From assembly GCF_024199845.1 (NCBI RefSeq), contig NZ_JANADO010000001.1, positions 7,440,001 to 7,504,000 on the forward strand: 64,000 nt of DNA. The letters are read 5' to 3'. This stretch comes from Bradyrhizobium sp. CCGB12 (GTDB taxonomy: Bacteria; Pseudomonadota; Alphaproteobacteria; Rhizobiales; Xanthobacteraceae). Every line of letters starts with the position of its first letter. The first letter of the stretch is position 1. The notes beneath the pieces were generated by a model. It saw only the letters and a program-made list of their open reading frames with translations, was not told the origin of the DNA and made no database searches. Both the position numbers and the translations under genes were made by a program. Positions 46,947-56,837 of this stretch are shown piece by piece.

Positions 46947-46976
46947 AATATGGGCATATCCCCGTGTCGGTTCAAG
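46947..46976 (-). promoter_or_regulatory. Sigma-32 (RpoH)-type promoter of hsp20
   Basis: On the minus strand CTTGAAC, 15 bases, then CCCATATT fit the sigma-32 pattern CTTGAAA-N11-16-CCCATNT. Transcription would start near 46940, giving a leader of about 60 bases formed by two hairpins. The rest of the 317-base gap to ugpC shows no other gene. Confidence 0.7.
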
Positions 46977-47125
46977 CAGGTAGCAGGAGCCCTGTGGATT
47001 GGCCATTTGGGCGGCCCACCCATTCCGCCATCGTTTGATATGTCGGCTATGTCTCCGAACACCCGTCAGTGATGTGTCCGGGCTGAAGTCTCAACATGAC
47101 AATATTGCGTGGCGATTTTCCTAAC

Positions 47126-47164
47126 GAAAACAACGCCCCCTCTACTGTGCATGGGGTTGTTTTT
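47126..47164 (-). terminator. Probable terminator of ugpC
   Basis: AAAACAACGCCCC and GGGGTTGTTTT are near-complementary around a 14-base loop 33 bases after the ugpC stop. T-rich on the minus strand; could work in both directions. Confidence 0.5.
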
Positions 47165-47196
47165 GCGGTTTTTGATGGAAGGCCCGCCGGAACCGG

Positions 47197-48282
47197 TCAG
47201 GCCTCGATCCGCTTCCGCCCGTCGCCGCTGAACAAATGCAGCTTTTGGCGCACCGCCGCGACGCGGATGTTCTGGCCGATGGCGGGGGCCTCGGTTCCGG
47301 GAATGCGGACGATGACCTCGCCCGGTGGCAGCTCGCCGGGGGTGGCGGCGACGCGCTGGTCTTCCTGCGCCCGCGAGCCGTAGACGAAGGTTTCCGCGCC
47401 GACGCGCTCGATCGCTTCCACGGTGAGAGGCAGTGCGACACCGCCGGCCGGGGTCTGGTCGGTGATGACGAAGTCTTCCGGGCGGATGCCGAGGATGCCG
47501 GCCTCGCCCGCGCTGCCGTCGAGCTGCGATTTGATCTCCTCAGTGCGCGTCGACATCAGGTTCATCGGCGGTGCGCCGATGAAGGAGGCGACGAAGGTCG
47601 TCGCCGGCTTCTCGTAGATGGCCAGGGGATTGCCGACCTGCTCGACCTCGCCACCATTCATCACGACCAGGATGTCGGCGAGCGTCATCGCTTCCAGCTG
47701 GTCATGGGTGACGTAGATCGACGTCGTGTTGAGGCGGCGCTGCAATTTGCGGATCTCGACGCGCATCGCGATGCGCAGCTTGGCGTCGAGGTTCGACAGC
47801 GGCTCGTCGAACAGAAACACCTTCGGCTGGCGCACGATGGCGCGGCCCATGGCGACGCGCTGGCGCTGGCCGCCGGAGAGCTGGCGCGGCTTGCGCTCCA
47901 GCATTGGCGACAGTTCGAGCACGCGCGCGGCTTCCTCGACGCGGGTCTTGATCTCGGCCTCCGCCATGCCGCGGTTGCGCAGGCCATAGGCCATGTTGTT
48001 GTAGACGCTCATATGCGGATAGAGCGCGTAGTTCTGGAACACCATGGCGATGTCGCGGTCGGCCGGCTCGACCTGGTTGACGATGCGGCCGCCGATGTCG
48101 ATCTCGCCGCCAGTGACCGTTTCGAGGCCTGCGACCATGCGCAGCAAGGTCGACTTGCCGCAGCCGGAGGGGCCGACCAGCACGCAGAACTGGCCGTCGC
48201 CGACATCGACGTCGACGCCCTTGATGGCTTCGAAGCCGCCGGGATAGGTCTTGCGGACGCTGCGCAGGGTGACGTTAGCCAT
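47197..48282 (-). CDS. ugpC: Glycerol-3-phosphate ABC transporter ATPase UgpC
   Basis: ATP-binding subunit of the sn-glycerol-3-phosphate/glycerophosphodiester importer; 361 aa, MalK-like. Walker [10 protein letters not shown], signature [16 protein letters not shown], Walker [13 protein letters not shown] and H-loop [14 protein letters not shown] are intact. The C-terminal TOBE/regulatory domain contains GIRPEDFVI. It is last in the order ugpB-ugpA-ugpE-ugpC, separated from ugpE by 120 bases of heptamer repeats. The MalK group is hard to split by eye; the ugp label leans on the operon. Confidence 0.88.
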   Translation of the reverse strand: MANVTLRSVRKTYPGGFEAIKGVDVDVGDGQFCVLVGPSGCGKSTLLRMVAGLETVTGGEIDIGGRIVNQVEPADRDIAMVFQNYALYPHMSVYNNMAYGLRNRGMAEAEIKTRVEEAARVLELSPMLERKPRQLSGGQRQRVAMGRAIVRQPKVFLFDEPLSNLDAKLRIAMRVEIRKLQRRLNTTSIYVTHDQLEAMTLADILVVMNGGEVEQVGNPLAIYEKPATTFVASFIGAPPMNLMSTRTEEIKSQLDGSAGEAGILGIRPEDFVITDQTPAGGVALPLTVEAIERVGAETFVYGSRAQEDQRVAATPGELPPGEVIVRIPGTEAPAIGQNIRVAAVRQKLHLFSGDGRKRIEA

Positions 48283-48300
48283 TGCGAGCTCCGCTCGGGC

Positions 48301-48406
48301 GAGTGGTGAGTAGGGAGTGGCGAATAGGGGATCCGTGCGGCGTGCGCGCGCCGTTCAATCGCCGGCGTGCCATTCGCCATTCGCTATTCGCCATTCGCCC
48401 TCTCAC
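48301..48406. repeat. Inverted arrays of a 7-base tandem repeat between ugpE and ugpC
   Basis: The left array GAGTGGT-GAGTAGG-GAGTGG (period 7) runs about 48301-48330. The right array CATTCGC-CATTCGC-TATTC (period 7) runs about 48371-48400 and is its inverted complement in type (GAATGGC units). A GC-rich core GTGCGGCGTGCGCGCG lies between. The whole can fold into a long imperfect hairpin that reaches the ugpE stop codon. Confidence 0.75.
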
Positions 48407-49251
48407 TTTTCCGTCTCGACCAGGCCGCGCACGAACAGCTTCTGCATCGCGACGACGACGAACACCGGCGGCAACATGGCCAGCACGGCGGTCGCCATCA
48501 CGATCGGCCATTCGGTCAACGCGTCGGTGGTGGTGATCATCTTGCGGATGCCGATCTGGATGGTCTGCATGTCGTCGCGCGTGGTGATCAGCAGCGGCCA
48601 GAGATATTGATTCCAGCCGAGGATGAACAGGATCACGAACAGCGCCGCCATGTTGGTGCGCGACAGCGGCAACAGCGTATCCCAGAAGAAGCGAAAGGGC
48701 CCAGCGCCGTCGATGCGCGAGGCTTCCAGGAGCTCGTCCGGCACCGTCATGAAGAACTGGCGGAACAGCAGCGTTGCGGTGGCCGAGGCGATCAGCGGCA
48801 ATGACAAGCCGGCATAGCTGTCGAGCATGTGCAGATCGGCGACGATCTTGTAGGTCGGATAGATGCGCACCTCGACCGGCAGCATCAGCGTGATGAAGAT
48901 GATCCAGAAGATCGGCATCCGGAACGGAAAACGGAAATACACGATCGCATAGGCCGAGATGATCGAGATCGCGATCTTGCCGACCGCGATCAGCAGCGCC
49001 ATCACCAGCGAGTTCAGCATCATGTTGCCGACCGGCTCGCGGGTCGAGCCGCTCGTGCCGACGAAGATCGTCTGGTAGTAAGTCTGGAAGAAGTGACCGC
49101 CGGGCAGCAGCGACATCTGCCCGTTCGCGATCAGCGCGTTGTCCTGGGTCGAGGCGACGATCGCGATGTAGACGGGGAATGCGACGATCGCGATCCCGAT
49201 CCAGAGGATGATGTGGGCGACGTAGCGTCGAAAGCCTTCTTCCTCGACCAT
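48403..49251 (-). CDS. ugpE: Glycerol-3-phosphate ABC transporter permease UgpE
   Basis: Inner-membrane permease, 282 aa, six helices, beginning HIILWIGIAIVAFPVYIAIVAS. The ABC-permease EAA-type loop is EASRIDGAGPFRFFWDTLLPLSRTN (EA-x3-DGA-x8-P). It pairs with UgpA and UgpC. Start ATG overlaps the ugpA stop region by one base, so the permease genes are coupled. Assignment to ugp rather than another CUT1 sugar system follows from the whole operon and the binding protein. Confidence 0.9.
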   Translation of the reverse strand: MVEEEGFRRYVAHIILWIGIAIVAFPVYIAIVASTQDNALIANGQMSLLPGGHFFQTYYQTIFVGTSGSTREPVGNMMLNSLVMALLIAVGKIAISIISAYAIVYFRFPFRMPIFWIIFITLMLPVEVRIYPTYKIVADLHMLDSYAGLSLPLIASATATLLFRQFFMTVPDELLEASRIDGAGPFRFFWDTLLPLSRTNMAALFVILFILGWNQYLWPLLITTRDDMQTIQIGIRKMITTTDALTEWPIVMATAVLAMLPPVFVVVAMQKLFVRGLVETEK

Positions 49252-50132
49252 CAGTAGGTCACCTTGCGTTCGACGAAGCGGAACTGGATTCCCGTCAACA
49301 CGATGACCATGACCATCAGGATCACCGATTGCGCCGCGGAGCTGCCGAGATTGCCGCCGAGCAGGCCGTCGGAATAGACCTTGTAGACCAGCGTCTCGGT
49401 CGACTTGCCGGGACCGCCGCGGGTCATGGTGTCGATGATGCCGAAGGTGTCGAAGAAGGCGTAGACGATGTTGACGACCAGGAGGAAGAAGATGGTCGGC
49501 GACAGCAGCGGGAAGGTCACGGTCCAGAACCTTCGCATCGGGCGCGCGCCGTCGATCGCGGCGGCCTCGAGCACGCTTCGGGGAATGCTCTGGAGGCCGG
49601 CGAGGAAGAACAGGAAGTTGTAGGAGATCTGCTTCCAGGCGGCGGCGAGGATGATCAGCGCAGCGGCCTGGTCGCCGTCGAGCAGCGGATTCCAGTCGAT
49701 GCCCAGAGCGCGCAAGTATCGCGAGAGCACGCCCAGCGAGGGGTGCAGCATGAAGATCCAGAGCACGCCGACGACCGGCGGCGCCACCGCGTAGGGCCAG
49801 ATAAGAAGCGTCCGGTACAGCATCGAGCCGCGCAGCGGCTTGTCCGCCATCACGGCGAGCAGCAGCGCAAACGACAGCGACGAGACCGCGATGGCGAACG
49901 AGAAGAAGAAGGTTCGCACGATCGCCTCGAAATAGGCGCGGTCCTTGAGCAGCTCGAGATAATTGTCGAACCAGACGAAGCTCGTCGACAGGCCGAAAGC
50001 ATCCTGGAGCAGGAAGGACTGGATCACCGCCTGCAGGGCGGGCCAGTAGAAGAAAATCAGGACGATCGCGAGCTGCGGCGCAACCAGCGCGTAGGGCAAC
50101 AACTTCGATTGGAAAATGGCTTGCTTTTGCAT
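49251..50132 (-). CDS. ugpA: Glycerol-3-phosphate ABC transporter permease UgpA
   Basis: Partner permease, 293 aa, six helices with opening [25 protein letters not shown] and the EAA-type loop [22 protein letters not shown]. The segment [31 protein letters not shown] is very typical of UgpA. It starts 49 bases after the ugpB stop and abuts ugpE. Together they form the translocation pore for sn-glycerol-3-phosphate. Confidence 0.92.
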   Translation of the reverse strand: MQKQAIFQSKLLPYALVAPQLAIVLIFFYWPALQAVIQSFLLQDAFGLSTSFVWFDNYLELLKDRAYFEAIVRTFFFSFAIAVSSLSFALLLAVMADKPLRGSMLYRTLLIWPYAVAPPVVGVLWIFMLHPSLGVLSRYLRALGIDWNPLLDGDQAAALIILAAAWKQISYNFLFFLAGLQSIPRSVLEAAAIDGARPMRRFWTVTFPLLSPTIFFLLVVNIVYAFFDTFGIIDTMTRGGPGKSTETLVYKVYSDGLLGGNLGSSAAQSVILMVMVIVLTGIQFRFVERKVTY

Positions 50133-50181
50133 GATGCCCGCAGGAGCGGCAGGCCGGTTGACCGGCCTGCCGCTGATCGCC

Positions 50182-51498
50182 TCACTTCACGGCGGTCTTT
50201 TCGAACTGACGCAGCATCGTGTTGCCGCGCTCGACGGCGGCATCGAGCGCCTGCTTGGCGGTCTTCTTGCCGGCCAGCGCCTGCTCGATCTCTTCCGACC
50301 AGACGTCGCGGAGCTGAACCATGTTGCCGAGACGCAGGCCGCGGGAGTTCTCGGTCGGCTCCTTGTTGGTCAGCTCGAGCAGCGGGGTCTCGAGATAGGG
50401 CTGATCCTTGTAGAAGCCTTCCGCCTTGGCCTTCTCGTAAGCCGCCTTGGTGATCGGCAGATAGCCCGAGGCCTTGTGGATGTAGACCTGGCGATCGGTG
50501 TCCGAGAGGAAGCTGAGGAATTTCGCCACGCCCTTGTATTCGTCGGCCGACTTGCCGCCCATCACCCAGAGCGAGGCACCGCCGATGATCGAGTTCTGCG
50601 GTGCGCCCTTCACATCGGGATAATAGGGCATCGGCACGGCGGTGAAGGCGAACTTGGCCTGCGCCTTGACGTTGCCGAAGAAAGCCGACGAGGTCAGATA
50701 GAGCGGGCATTCGCCTGACGTGAAGCGGCCTTCGCCGGTGTTGGTGCGGCCGGCATAGTCGTAGGTCTTGTCCTTCTGGAGCTCGACCAGCTTTTCGAGG
50801 TGCTTGACCTGGAGAGGGCTGTTGAACTCGAGCACGGTGTCGAAGCCGTCGAGGCCGTTGGCCTTGGTCGACAGCGGCACGTTGTGCCAGGCGGAGAGCT
50901 GCTCGAGATTGACCCAGGTGACCCAGGAGTTGGAGAAGCCGCAGGTCGGATGGCCGTTGTCGTGCAGCTTCTTGGCCGCGTTGAACACTTCAGGCCAGGT
51001 CTTCGGGATCTCGACATTCGCCTTCTTCAGCTCGTCGAGGTTGACCCACATGACGGTCGACGACGAGTTGAAGGGGAAGGACAGCATCTCGCCCTTCGAG
51101 GTCGAGTAGTAGCCGGTGATCGCAGGCAGGTAGGCCTTCGGATCGAACTTCTCGCCGGTCTCGGCCATCAGCTTGTAGACCGGCTTTACGGCACCGGTCG
51201 CGGCCATCATGGTCGCGGTGCCGACCTCGAACACCTGCATGATGTGCGGGGCGTTGCCGGCGCGGAACGCCGCGATGCCGGCGTTCATCGTATCGGGATA
51301 GTTGCCCTTGTAGGTCGGGATCACCTTGTAGTCGCTCTGCGAGGCGTTGAAGTCGGTGGCGAGCTTGACGATGACGTCGTTGTTCGCGCCGGTCATCGCG
51401 TGCCACCACTGGATCTCGGTCACGGCCAGGGCCGGCGAGGCCGTCATGCCAATCGTGACTGCAACAGCCGCAGCCGCACCAAAATGTCGAAGAACCAT
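50182..51498 (-). CDS. ugpB: Glycerol-3-phosphate-binding protein UgpB
   Basis: Periplasmic solute receptor of the Ugp importer, 438 aa. A signal peptide ([21 protein letters not shown]) precedes the mature start [12 protein letters not shown], which is characteristic of UgpB. Other family blocks: [18 protein letters not shown] and [20 protein letters not shown]. The ATG at 51498 has GGGAGG at good distance; a TTG one codon earlier is unlikely. First gene of ugpBAEC. Such operons are usually phosphate-starvation (PhoB) controlled; no clear Pho box was identified by eye. Confidence 0.94.
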   Translation of the reverse strand: MVLRHFGAAAAVAVTIGMTASPALAVTEIQWWHAMTGANNDVIVKLATDFNASQSDYKVIPTYKGNYPDTMNAGIAAFRAGNAPHIMQVFEVGTATMMAATGAVKPVYKLMAETGEKFDPKAYLPAITGYYSTSKGEMLSFPFNSSSTVMWVNLDELKKANVEIPKTWPEVFNAAKKLHDNGHPTCGFSNSWVTWVNLEQLSAWHNVPLSTKANGLDGFDTVLEFNSPLQVKHLEKLVELQKDKTYDYAGRTNTGEGRFTSGECPLYLTSSAFFGNVKAQAKFAFTAVPMPYYPDVKGAPQNSIIGGASLWVMGGKSADEYKGVAKFLSFLSDTDRQVYIHKASGYLPITKAAYEKAKAEGFYKDQPYLETPLLELTNKEPTENSRGLRLGNMVQLRDVWSEEIEQALAGKKTAKQALDAAVERGNTMLRQFEKTAVK

Positions 51499-51765
51499 CA
51501 AGAAAACCTCCCTTGCCCGTCACTTAAGAAGCGCTTGCGCTAGCAGCGCCATATGACGTTCACATGACTGTGTAAGCGGCCGAAACGAAAGCGGCAAGCG
51601 CTGGAAAAGGAAAGCCGGCAATTAGGCGAATGCGCCCTGGCAGCCGTTGTCGTTCGCGCTGCACGCGCGTGGGTCGCGCCGCAGTGCGGCATTGGATGTT
51701 AGGGGAAGGAGAGCGCCGTCGGCGCGGAACGCTGAGAAGCAGAGCAATGCCGCTCCGGGCTCCCT

Positions 51766-51895
51766 TAACCTCTCCCGCTTGCGGGAGAGGTCGCGCCGCA
51801 GGCGCGGGTGAGGGCTTTCTCCGCTTGGGGATTGTCCCGTTGTGGACAGACCCTCTCCCAGCCCTCTCCCGCAAGCGGGAGGGGGAGCGCACCGG
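51766..51895. repeat. REP/BIME-like palindromic repeat pair
   Basis: Facing units CCTCTCCCGCTTGCGGGAGAGG (about 51769-51790) and CCCTCTCCCGCAAGCGGGAG (about 51861-51881), with GGGTGAGGGC and GGGATTGTCCCG inside. It is the only recognisable structure in the 419-base gap between ugpB and the CaiB-type gene. The rest (51499-51765) holds the ugpB promoter region but no clear motif. Confidence 0.8.
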
Positions 51896-51920
51896 CGCCG
51901 ATGCTCGATCTGTCTTAATC

Positions 51921-53126
51921 TCAGCGCTTGCGCTCGGGACCGCAGACCGTGCCCTTTTCGACCATGGTGTCGATCTCGGCCTTGGAGTAGCCGAACTCGC
52001 CGAGCACCTCCGCGGAGTGCTGGCTGAATTTGGGCGGCAGGCGGCGCAGGCTCGGCTTGCTGCGATCGAGCCGGATCGGGGAGGCCACGCCCTTGTACCA
52101 GTCCTTCTCGATAATATCGCCGCGCGCGATCGTGTGCGGGTTGGTCAAGGCCTGGTCGATCTTCTGCACGGGGCCTGCGGGGAGGCCCGCGGCGAGCAGC
52201 CGGTTGCAGAGCGGCTCGGCCTCGTGCTGGCTGAAGACGGCGGCGAGCTCGGCGCGTAGCGCCTCGCGATTGGCGATGCGGTCCTTGTTGCGGGCAAAGC
52301 GCGGATCGGTGCCGAGCTCCTCCTTGCCGATCTCCTTGGCGAGCTTGCGGAAGGTGCCGTCATTGCCGACGCCGATGAAGATGTTGTCGGTCTTGGTCGG
52401 GAAGATCGCGTAGGGCACGAGGTTGGGGTGCTCGTTGCCGGTAAGCGACGGTGGCTTGCCATGCATGAAGTAATTCGCGGTGTGCGGATGCATGATGGCA
52501 AGGCCGGTCTCGTACAGCGTCGTCTCCAGGAACTGGCCCTGGCCCGAGCGCTGCCGCTCCGACAGCGCCATCAGGATGCCGATCGCCGCGTAGAGGCCGG
52601 TGGTAATGTCGACCAGCGGTACGCCGATCCGCATCGGCCCGCTCTCGGGCGAGCCGGTCGCCGCGATCATGCCGGTCATGGCCTGGATGATGGCGTCATA
52701 GCCGGGATTGCCGCCGCGCGGACCGTCGGCGCCGAAGCCGCAGATCCGGCAATGCACGAGGCGCGGAAATTTGGCGCGCAGCACCTCGTTGCCGATGCCC
52801 CATTTCTCCAGCGTGCCCGGCTTGAAATTCTCGATCAGGACGTCGGCCGTCTCCAGCATCTTGAGCAGCACGGCGCGGCCGCCCTCGGACGCCAGGTCGA
52901 GGCCGATCGAGCGCTTGTTGCGGTTGATGCCGATGAAATACGCCGCGTCCTCCTCGTGGAAGGGAGGACCCCATTCGCGCACCTCGTCGCCCGCGGGCGG
53001 CTCGACCTTGATCACGTCGGCGCCGTGGTCGGCGAGGATCTGGGTACAATAGGGACCGCCGAGCACGCGCGTGAGATCGATGACGCGCAGTCCGCTCATG
53101 GCACCTGTGGCGGCTTCGGAACTCAT
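51921..53126 (-). CDS. CaiB/BaiF-family (class III) CoA transferase
   Basis: A 401-aa family III CoA-transferase. The opening GLRVIDLTRVLGGPYCTQILADHGADVIKVEPP includes the CoA-binding segment. NRNKRSIGLDL and DVLIENFKPGTLEKWG follow; the catalytic Asp is expected in the GNPGYDAIIQAMTGMIAATG block. ATG 53126 (MSSEAATGAMSGL) is chosen; the frame runs back to 53291 without conserved sequence. Formyl- or dicarboxylyl-CoA transfer is the family reaction; substrates unknown. It stands alone, separated from ohr by 177 bases. Confidence 0.88.
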   Translation of the reverse strand: MSSEAATGAMSGLRVIDLTRVLGGPYCTQILADHGADVIKVEPPAGDEVREWGPPFHEEDAAYFIGINRNKRSIGLDLASEGGRAVLLKMLETADVLIENFKPGTLEKWGIGNEVLRAKFPRLVHCRICGFGADGPRGGNPGYDAIIQAMTGMIAATGSPESGPMRIGVPLVDITTGLYAAIGILMALSERQRSGQGQFLETTLYETGLAIMHPHTANYFMHGKPPSLTGNEHPNLVPYAIFPTKTDNIFIGVGNDGTFRKLAKEIGKEELGTDPRFARNKDRIANREALRAELAAVFSQHEAEPLCNRLLAAGLPAGPVQKIDQALTNPHTIARGDIIEKDWYKGVASPIRLDRSKPSLRRLPPKFSQHSAEVLGEFGYSKAEIDTMVEKGTVCGPERKR

Positions 53127-53303
53127 GCCTTCGCTTCCCCTGTGTCGACGTTTGATCACAGGCCTAGCGAGGTTCGTGCACGCCAGCAATGGCGCCGCGC
53201 GTAGGGGCGTATGCGCCGATGCGGCGCAACCCCGCGAAGTGGGAAAATCAGATCGAAGCGGCCGGCCCGAGGGGGATCCCGGGCCAGCCAATCCGCCGTT
53301 CGA

Positions 53304-53729
53304 TCAGACGACCGTCAGGCGAACGTCGACATTGCCGCGCGTGGCGTTGGAGTACGGGCACACCTGGTGTGCCTTCTCGACCAGCGCCTCGGCCTCGGCG
53401 CGGGCAAGGCCCGGCAGCGAGACGGCGAGATCGATGTCGAGACCGAAGCCGCCCGCCGCGCGCGGGCCGATGCCGACGGTCGAGGTCACGGAGGCGTCGG
53501 CCGGAACCTTCGGGCCGCCCTGCGAGGACACGAACTTCATCGCACCGATGAAGCAGGCGGCGTAGCCGGCCGCGAACAGCTGCTCGGGATTGTTGCCGGC
53601 GCCGCCGCCGCCGCCGAGTTCCTTCGGCGTGGTCAGCTTGACGTCGAGCGCGCCGTCGAGCGTTGCAGCATGGCCGTCGCGGCCGCCGGTTGCCTTGGCA
53701 CTGGTCTTGTAGAGGACGTTCACGGACAT
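53304..53729 (-). CDS. ohr: Organic hydroperoxide resistance protein Ohr
   Basis: Thiol peroxidase that reduces organic and fatty-acid hydroperoxides. 141 aa with both redox cysteines: Cys59 in [10 protein letters not shown] and Cys124 in [13 protein letters not shown]. The glycine run [20 protein letters not shown] and the dimer interface are typical of Ohr rather than OsmC. ATG 53729 follows GGGAGATCAAA; a longer frame to 53789 covers the operator region. Divergent from ohrR with two candidate operators in the gap. Confidence 0.95.
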   Translation of the reverse strand: MSVNVLYKTSAKATGGRDGHAATLDGALDVKLTTPKELGGGGGAGNNPEQLFAAGYAACFIGAMKFVSSQGGPKVPADASVTSTVGIGPRAAGGFGLDIDLAVSLPGLARAEAEALVEKAHQVCPYSNATRGNVDVRLTVV

Positions 53730-53779
53730 TTTGATCTCCCTGGGGTTCGGGTGGGCGGGATCTGTATCGCAGACAATTA

Positions 53780-53829
53780 GATTGCGCACAATTGAAATTA
53801 CGATGCCTCACATTTAATTGTTCGCAATT
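53780..53829. promoter_or_regulatory. Two OhrR-type operators between ohr and ohrR
   Basis: AATTG-TTCG-CAATT (53816-53829) is a perfect inverted repeat. GATTG-CGCA-CAATT (53780-53793) has the same arms with one mismatch and the same 4-base spacer. Centres are 36 bases apart. Such AATTG/CAATT palindromes are the known class of OhrR targets. Confidence 0.75.
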
Positions 53830-53881
53830 GAATCTGCAGCCGCCCGGGGCCACAATACCGGGAAATCCCGTGAGATTCTCC

Positions 53882-54343
53882 ATGGCCCGGAAACTATCGG
53901 CAGCGGACGCTCCGCTGCGGCTCGACAACCAGATCTGCTTCGCGGTCTATTCGGCCGCGCATGCCTTCAACCGCGTCTACAAGCCGCTGCTCGACCGGCT
54001 CGGCCTGACCTATCCGCAATATCTGGCGATGCTGGTGCTGTGGGAGCGCGACAACGTGCCGGTCAAGGACATCGGCGAAAGACTGTTCCTGGATTCGGGC
54101 ACGCTGACGCCGCTGCTCAAGCGGCTCGAGGCCGCCCATCTCGTCAAGCGCACCCGCTCGAGCGAAGACGAGCGTCAGGTGCTGATCGCACTGACGTCAC
54201 AGGGCCACGCGCTGAAGGACAAGGCGCGCAGCGTGCCGCCATCGATCCTGGCGGCGTCGGATTGCTCGGTGTCGGAACTGGTGGCGATGAAGGACGAGAT
54301 TGTCGCGCTGCGCGATAGGCTCAATGCGGTGATCGGGGAGTAG
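53882..54343 (+). CDS. ohrR: OhrR, MarR-family organic-peroxide sensor
   Basis: Repressor of ohr and of itself; oxidation by organic peroxides releases it from DNA. 153 aa. The peroxidatic Cys19 is in [20 protein letters not shown], and a second Cys128 (ASDCSVSEL) places it in the 2-Cys class like Xanthomonas OhrR (Cys22/Cys127). The winged helix includes [31 protein letters not shown] split over residues 68-98. ATG 53882 is chosen; the frame opens at 53792 across the operator. Confidence 0.94.
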   Translation: MARKLSAADAPLRLDNQICFAVYSAAHAFNRVYKPLLDRLGLTYPQYLAMLVLWERDNVPVKDIGERLFLDSGTLTPLLKRLEAAHLVKRTRSSEDERQVLIALTSQGHALKDKARSVPPSILAASDCSVSELVAMKDEIVALRDRLNAVIGE

Positions 54344-54358
54344 GGGAAGCTCAGGAGG

Positions 54359-54595
54359 TTAAAAGTGCCTCTTCGCGAATGCGCGCCCCGAGCCGGATTT
54401 CAGGTATCGCTCGAACGCGAGAGTGCGTGCGGCGTCATCGAACGCGAAATAGGTTCTTATTCGCCAAGGCCCATATTTCGACGTGTGAGGCACCTCGCCG
54501 GCGTTATGCTTTGCCAGACGTGCGCGTAGATCGTCCGTGATGCCGACGTAGAAATGCTCGGAATCGAGACTTTCGAGGATATAGACGTACTTCAT
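54359..54595 (-). CDS. GIY-YIG nuclease-superfamily protein
   Basis: A 78-aa minimal GIY-YIG domain of the UvrC-N/YhbQ-like type. The double motif is visible as YVYILES ... HFYVGITDDLRARLAKHNAG, with catalytic Arg and a late Glu in TLAFERYLKSGSGRAFAKRHF. Members may cleave DNA or RNA; function of the stand-alone form is largely unknown. ATG 54595 (MKYVYILES) is the natural start; the upstream 14 codons are not conserved. Confidence 0.85.
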   Translation of the reverse strand: MKYVYILESLDSEHFYVGITDDLRARLAKHNAGEVPHTSKYGPWRIRTYFAFDDAARTLAFERYLKSGSGRAFAKRHF

Positions 54596-54759
54596 CCTGC
54601 TTCCTCCCCGGAAGGAAGGATAGCAGCTTGGAGCCATTATCGTGATCGCGGGTGGAGTCCGCCGCCGCCCTTCGGGCTATGGCGGGACAGCCTTCGCTTA
54701 CTTCGCTACGAGGGACTTCCCGGGCTTGCCCAGCCGAAGCTCGCGAAGCGAGCGAAGGC

Positions 54760-54835
<76 letters not shown>

Positions 54836-54934
54836 GTAAGTCTTCCAGTTGGGAGAATCCTGGGGGATCCGTCCCGGCCGGCGAGCCCTAGGCGACTCGC
54901 GCGGTGCACCCTTTTTCACAGATCAGGGCTGATC

Positions 54935-55342
54935 TCAAGTCTCTTCATCACCTCCGACATCACCAATGATGTCGGTCACGTCCTCATCGCCCTCTTCCTC
55001 GTCGGCGATGAAGGTCGAATCATCGTCATCGTCGTCGTCGAGGGTCTCGTCGACTTCGATGTCGTCCTCGGATTCGGGCACCGCGGCCTTGACCTTGCCG
55101 GTGTTCTCCTCGGCGTCGGCCTCCTCGAGCGAGACCTCTTCGACCTCTGCCGGCTCCGGCGTGGCATCCGCTGTCGCCGCGTGCCGGGCTTCGGCACCGC
55201 GGGGCGCGCGAGCGGGCGCCACCGGGGCGATCGGCACCACTTCGCCGGTATAGGGCGAGATCACCGGATTCTTGTTGAGGTCGTAGAACTTCTTGCCCGT
55301 GGTCGGGCAAATACGTTTGGTTCCGAGTTCTGACTTGGCCAC
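54935..55342 (-). CDS. TIGR02300 (FYDLN acid) family protein
   Basis: A 135-aa alphaproteobacterial protein. The N-terminal core AKSELGTKRICPTTGKKFYD-LNKNPVISPYTGE is very conserved in the family and carries one CP motif. The rest is a long acidic low-complexity tail (DDDDDDDSTF, EEEGDEDVTDI). The start is GTG at 55342, directly before AKSELG; an ATG at 55381 is 13 codons upstream. Function unknown. It is divergent from aroA. Confidence 0.88.
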   Translation of the reverse strand: MAKSELGTKRICPTTGKKFYDLNKNPVISPYTGEVVPIAPVAPARAPRGAEARHAATADATPEPAEVEEVSLEEADAEENTGKVKAAVPESEDDIEVDETLDDDDDDDSTFIADEEEGDEDVTDIIGDVGGDEET

Positions 55343-55499
55343 GGCAGGAATCCTGGGAATGTCTGAAAAGCGGTGCTTCACTTGGCTAGTTGGCGGCCCG
55401 CTGTCAATAGCGCATTACGGGAGAACGACATGCCCGTGACGGGGCGCAGACCATGTGGTACCTGCGCCCAGCCCCAAAGGCTCATCCAAGGACACAATC

Positions 55500-56837
55500 T
55501 TGACTCATTCCGACCAACCGAGGCCGCTTCAGTCTCGCGCCAGCGGTCCACTGACCGGGAAAGTACGGGTACCCGGGGACAAGTCGATCTCCCATCGGGC
55601 CCTCATCCTCGGCGCACTCGCGGTCGGCGAGACCAAGATTTCGGGCCTGCTGGAGGGCGAGGACGTCCTCAATACCGCCAAATCGATGCAGGCGCTCGGT
55701 GCCAAGGTCGAGCGCACCGGTGATTTCGCCTGGAAGGTGCATGGCGTCGGGGTCGGCGGCTTCGCCCAGCCCAGGTCGGCGCTGGATTTCGGCAACTCCG
55801 GCACCGGCTGCCGGCTGGTCATGGGCGCCGTCGCGGGCTGCCCGATCTCGGCGGTGTTCGATGGCGACGCCTCGCTGCGCAGCCGCCCGATGCGCCGGAT
55901 CCTCGATCCGCTCGAAAAGATGGGTGCCAGGATCGTGTCGGGCGGCGAGAGCGGCCGGCTGCCGCTGACGCTCGAGGGCGCGCGCGATCCGCTGCCGATC
56001 ACCTACAAGACCCCGGTCGCCTCGGCCCAGATCAAATCGGCCGTGCTGCTGGCGGGCCTTGCTGCACCTGGCACCACCACGGTGATCGAGAGCGAGGCCA
56101 GCCGCGATCACACCGAGCTGATGCTGACGCACTTCGGCGCCGACATCACGTCGGTGAGGGAAGGCCAGCATGGCCGCCGCATCACGCTGGTGGGCCAGCC
56201 CGAGCTGCACGGCGCCACGGTCGTCGTGCCCGCCGATCCCTCCTCGGCGGCCTTCCCGGTCGTTGCTGCGCTGATCGCCGAGGGGTCCGACGTCGTTCTG
56301 TCCGACGTGATGACCAATCCGCTGCGCGCCGGACTGTTCACCACGCTGCGCGAAATGGGCGCCTCGATCGAGGAGAACGAGGTGCGTCGCGATGCCGGCG
56401 AGCCGATGGCGCAGCTGCGCGTGCGCGCATCGAAACTGCGGGGCGTCGAGGTGCCGCCGGAGCGCGCGCCCTCGATGATCGACGAATATCTGGTGCTGGC
56501 AGTGGCGGCGTCCTTCGCCGAAGGCACCACCATCATGCGCGGCCTGCAGGAGCTGCGCGTGAAGGAATCCGACCGCCTGGAAGCCACCGCCGACATGCTG
56601 CGCGTCAACGGCGTCAAGGTTGAGATTTCCGGCGACGATCTGATCGTCGAAGGCCGCGGCCACGTCCCCGGCGGCGGCACTGTCGCCACCCACATGGACC
56701 ACCGCATCGCGATGTCGGCACTGGTGATGGGCTGTGCCTCCGATCAGCCCGTGACGGTCGACGATACCGCCTTCATCGCCACCAGTTTCCCGGATTTCAT
56801 TCCGATGATGCGTTCGCTGGGGGCCGAGTTTTCATGA
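55500..56837 (+). CDS. aroA: EPSP synthase (3-phosphoshikimate 1-carboxyvinyltransferase)
   Basis: Sixth step of the shikimate pathway: joins phosphoenolpyruvate to shikimate-3-phosphate. N-terminal [20 protein letters not shown], then [29 protein letters not shown] and the late [16 protein letters not shown]. The 96-GNSGT and Ala-containing LDFGNSGT context is of the class II, glyphosate-tolerant type seen in rhizobia. The start is most likely TTG 55500, with AAGGA seven bases upstream, giving 445 aa; a GTG at 55455 is the alternative. Overlaps cmk by four bases (ATGA). Confidence 0.94.
   Translation: MTHSDQPRPLQSRASGPLTGKVRVPGDKSISHRALILGALAVGETKISGLLEGEDVLNTAKSMQALGAKVERTGDFAWKVHGVGVGGFAQPRSALDFGNSGTGCRLVMGAVAGCPISAVFDGDASLRSRPMRRILDPLEKMGARIVSGGESGRLPLTLEGARDPLPITYKTPVASAQIKSAVLLAGLAAPGTTTVIESEASRDHTELMLTHFGADITSVREGQHGRRITLVGQPELHGATVVVPADPSSAAFPVVAALIAEGSDVVLSDVMTNPLRAGLFTTLREMGASIEENEVRRDAGEPMAQLRVRASKLRGVEVPPERAPSMIDEYLVLAVAASFAEGTTIMRGLQELRVKESDRLEATADMLRVNGVKVEISGDDLIVEGRGHVPGGGTVATHMDHRIAMSALVMGCASDQPVTVDDTAFIATSFPDFIPMMRSLGAEFS

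Noticed and set aside
48301..48406. CRISPR-like array
   Set aside because: Seven-base tandem units without spacers; no cas genes anywhere in the window.
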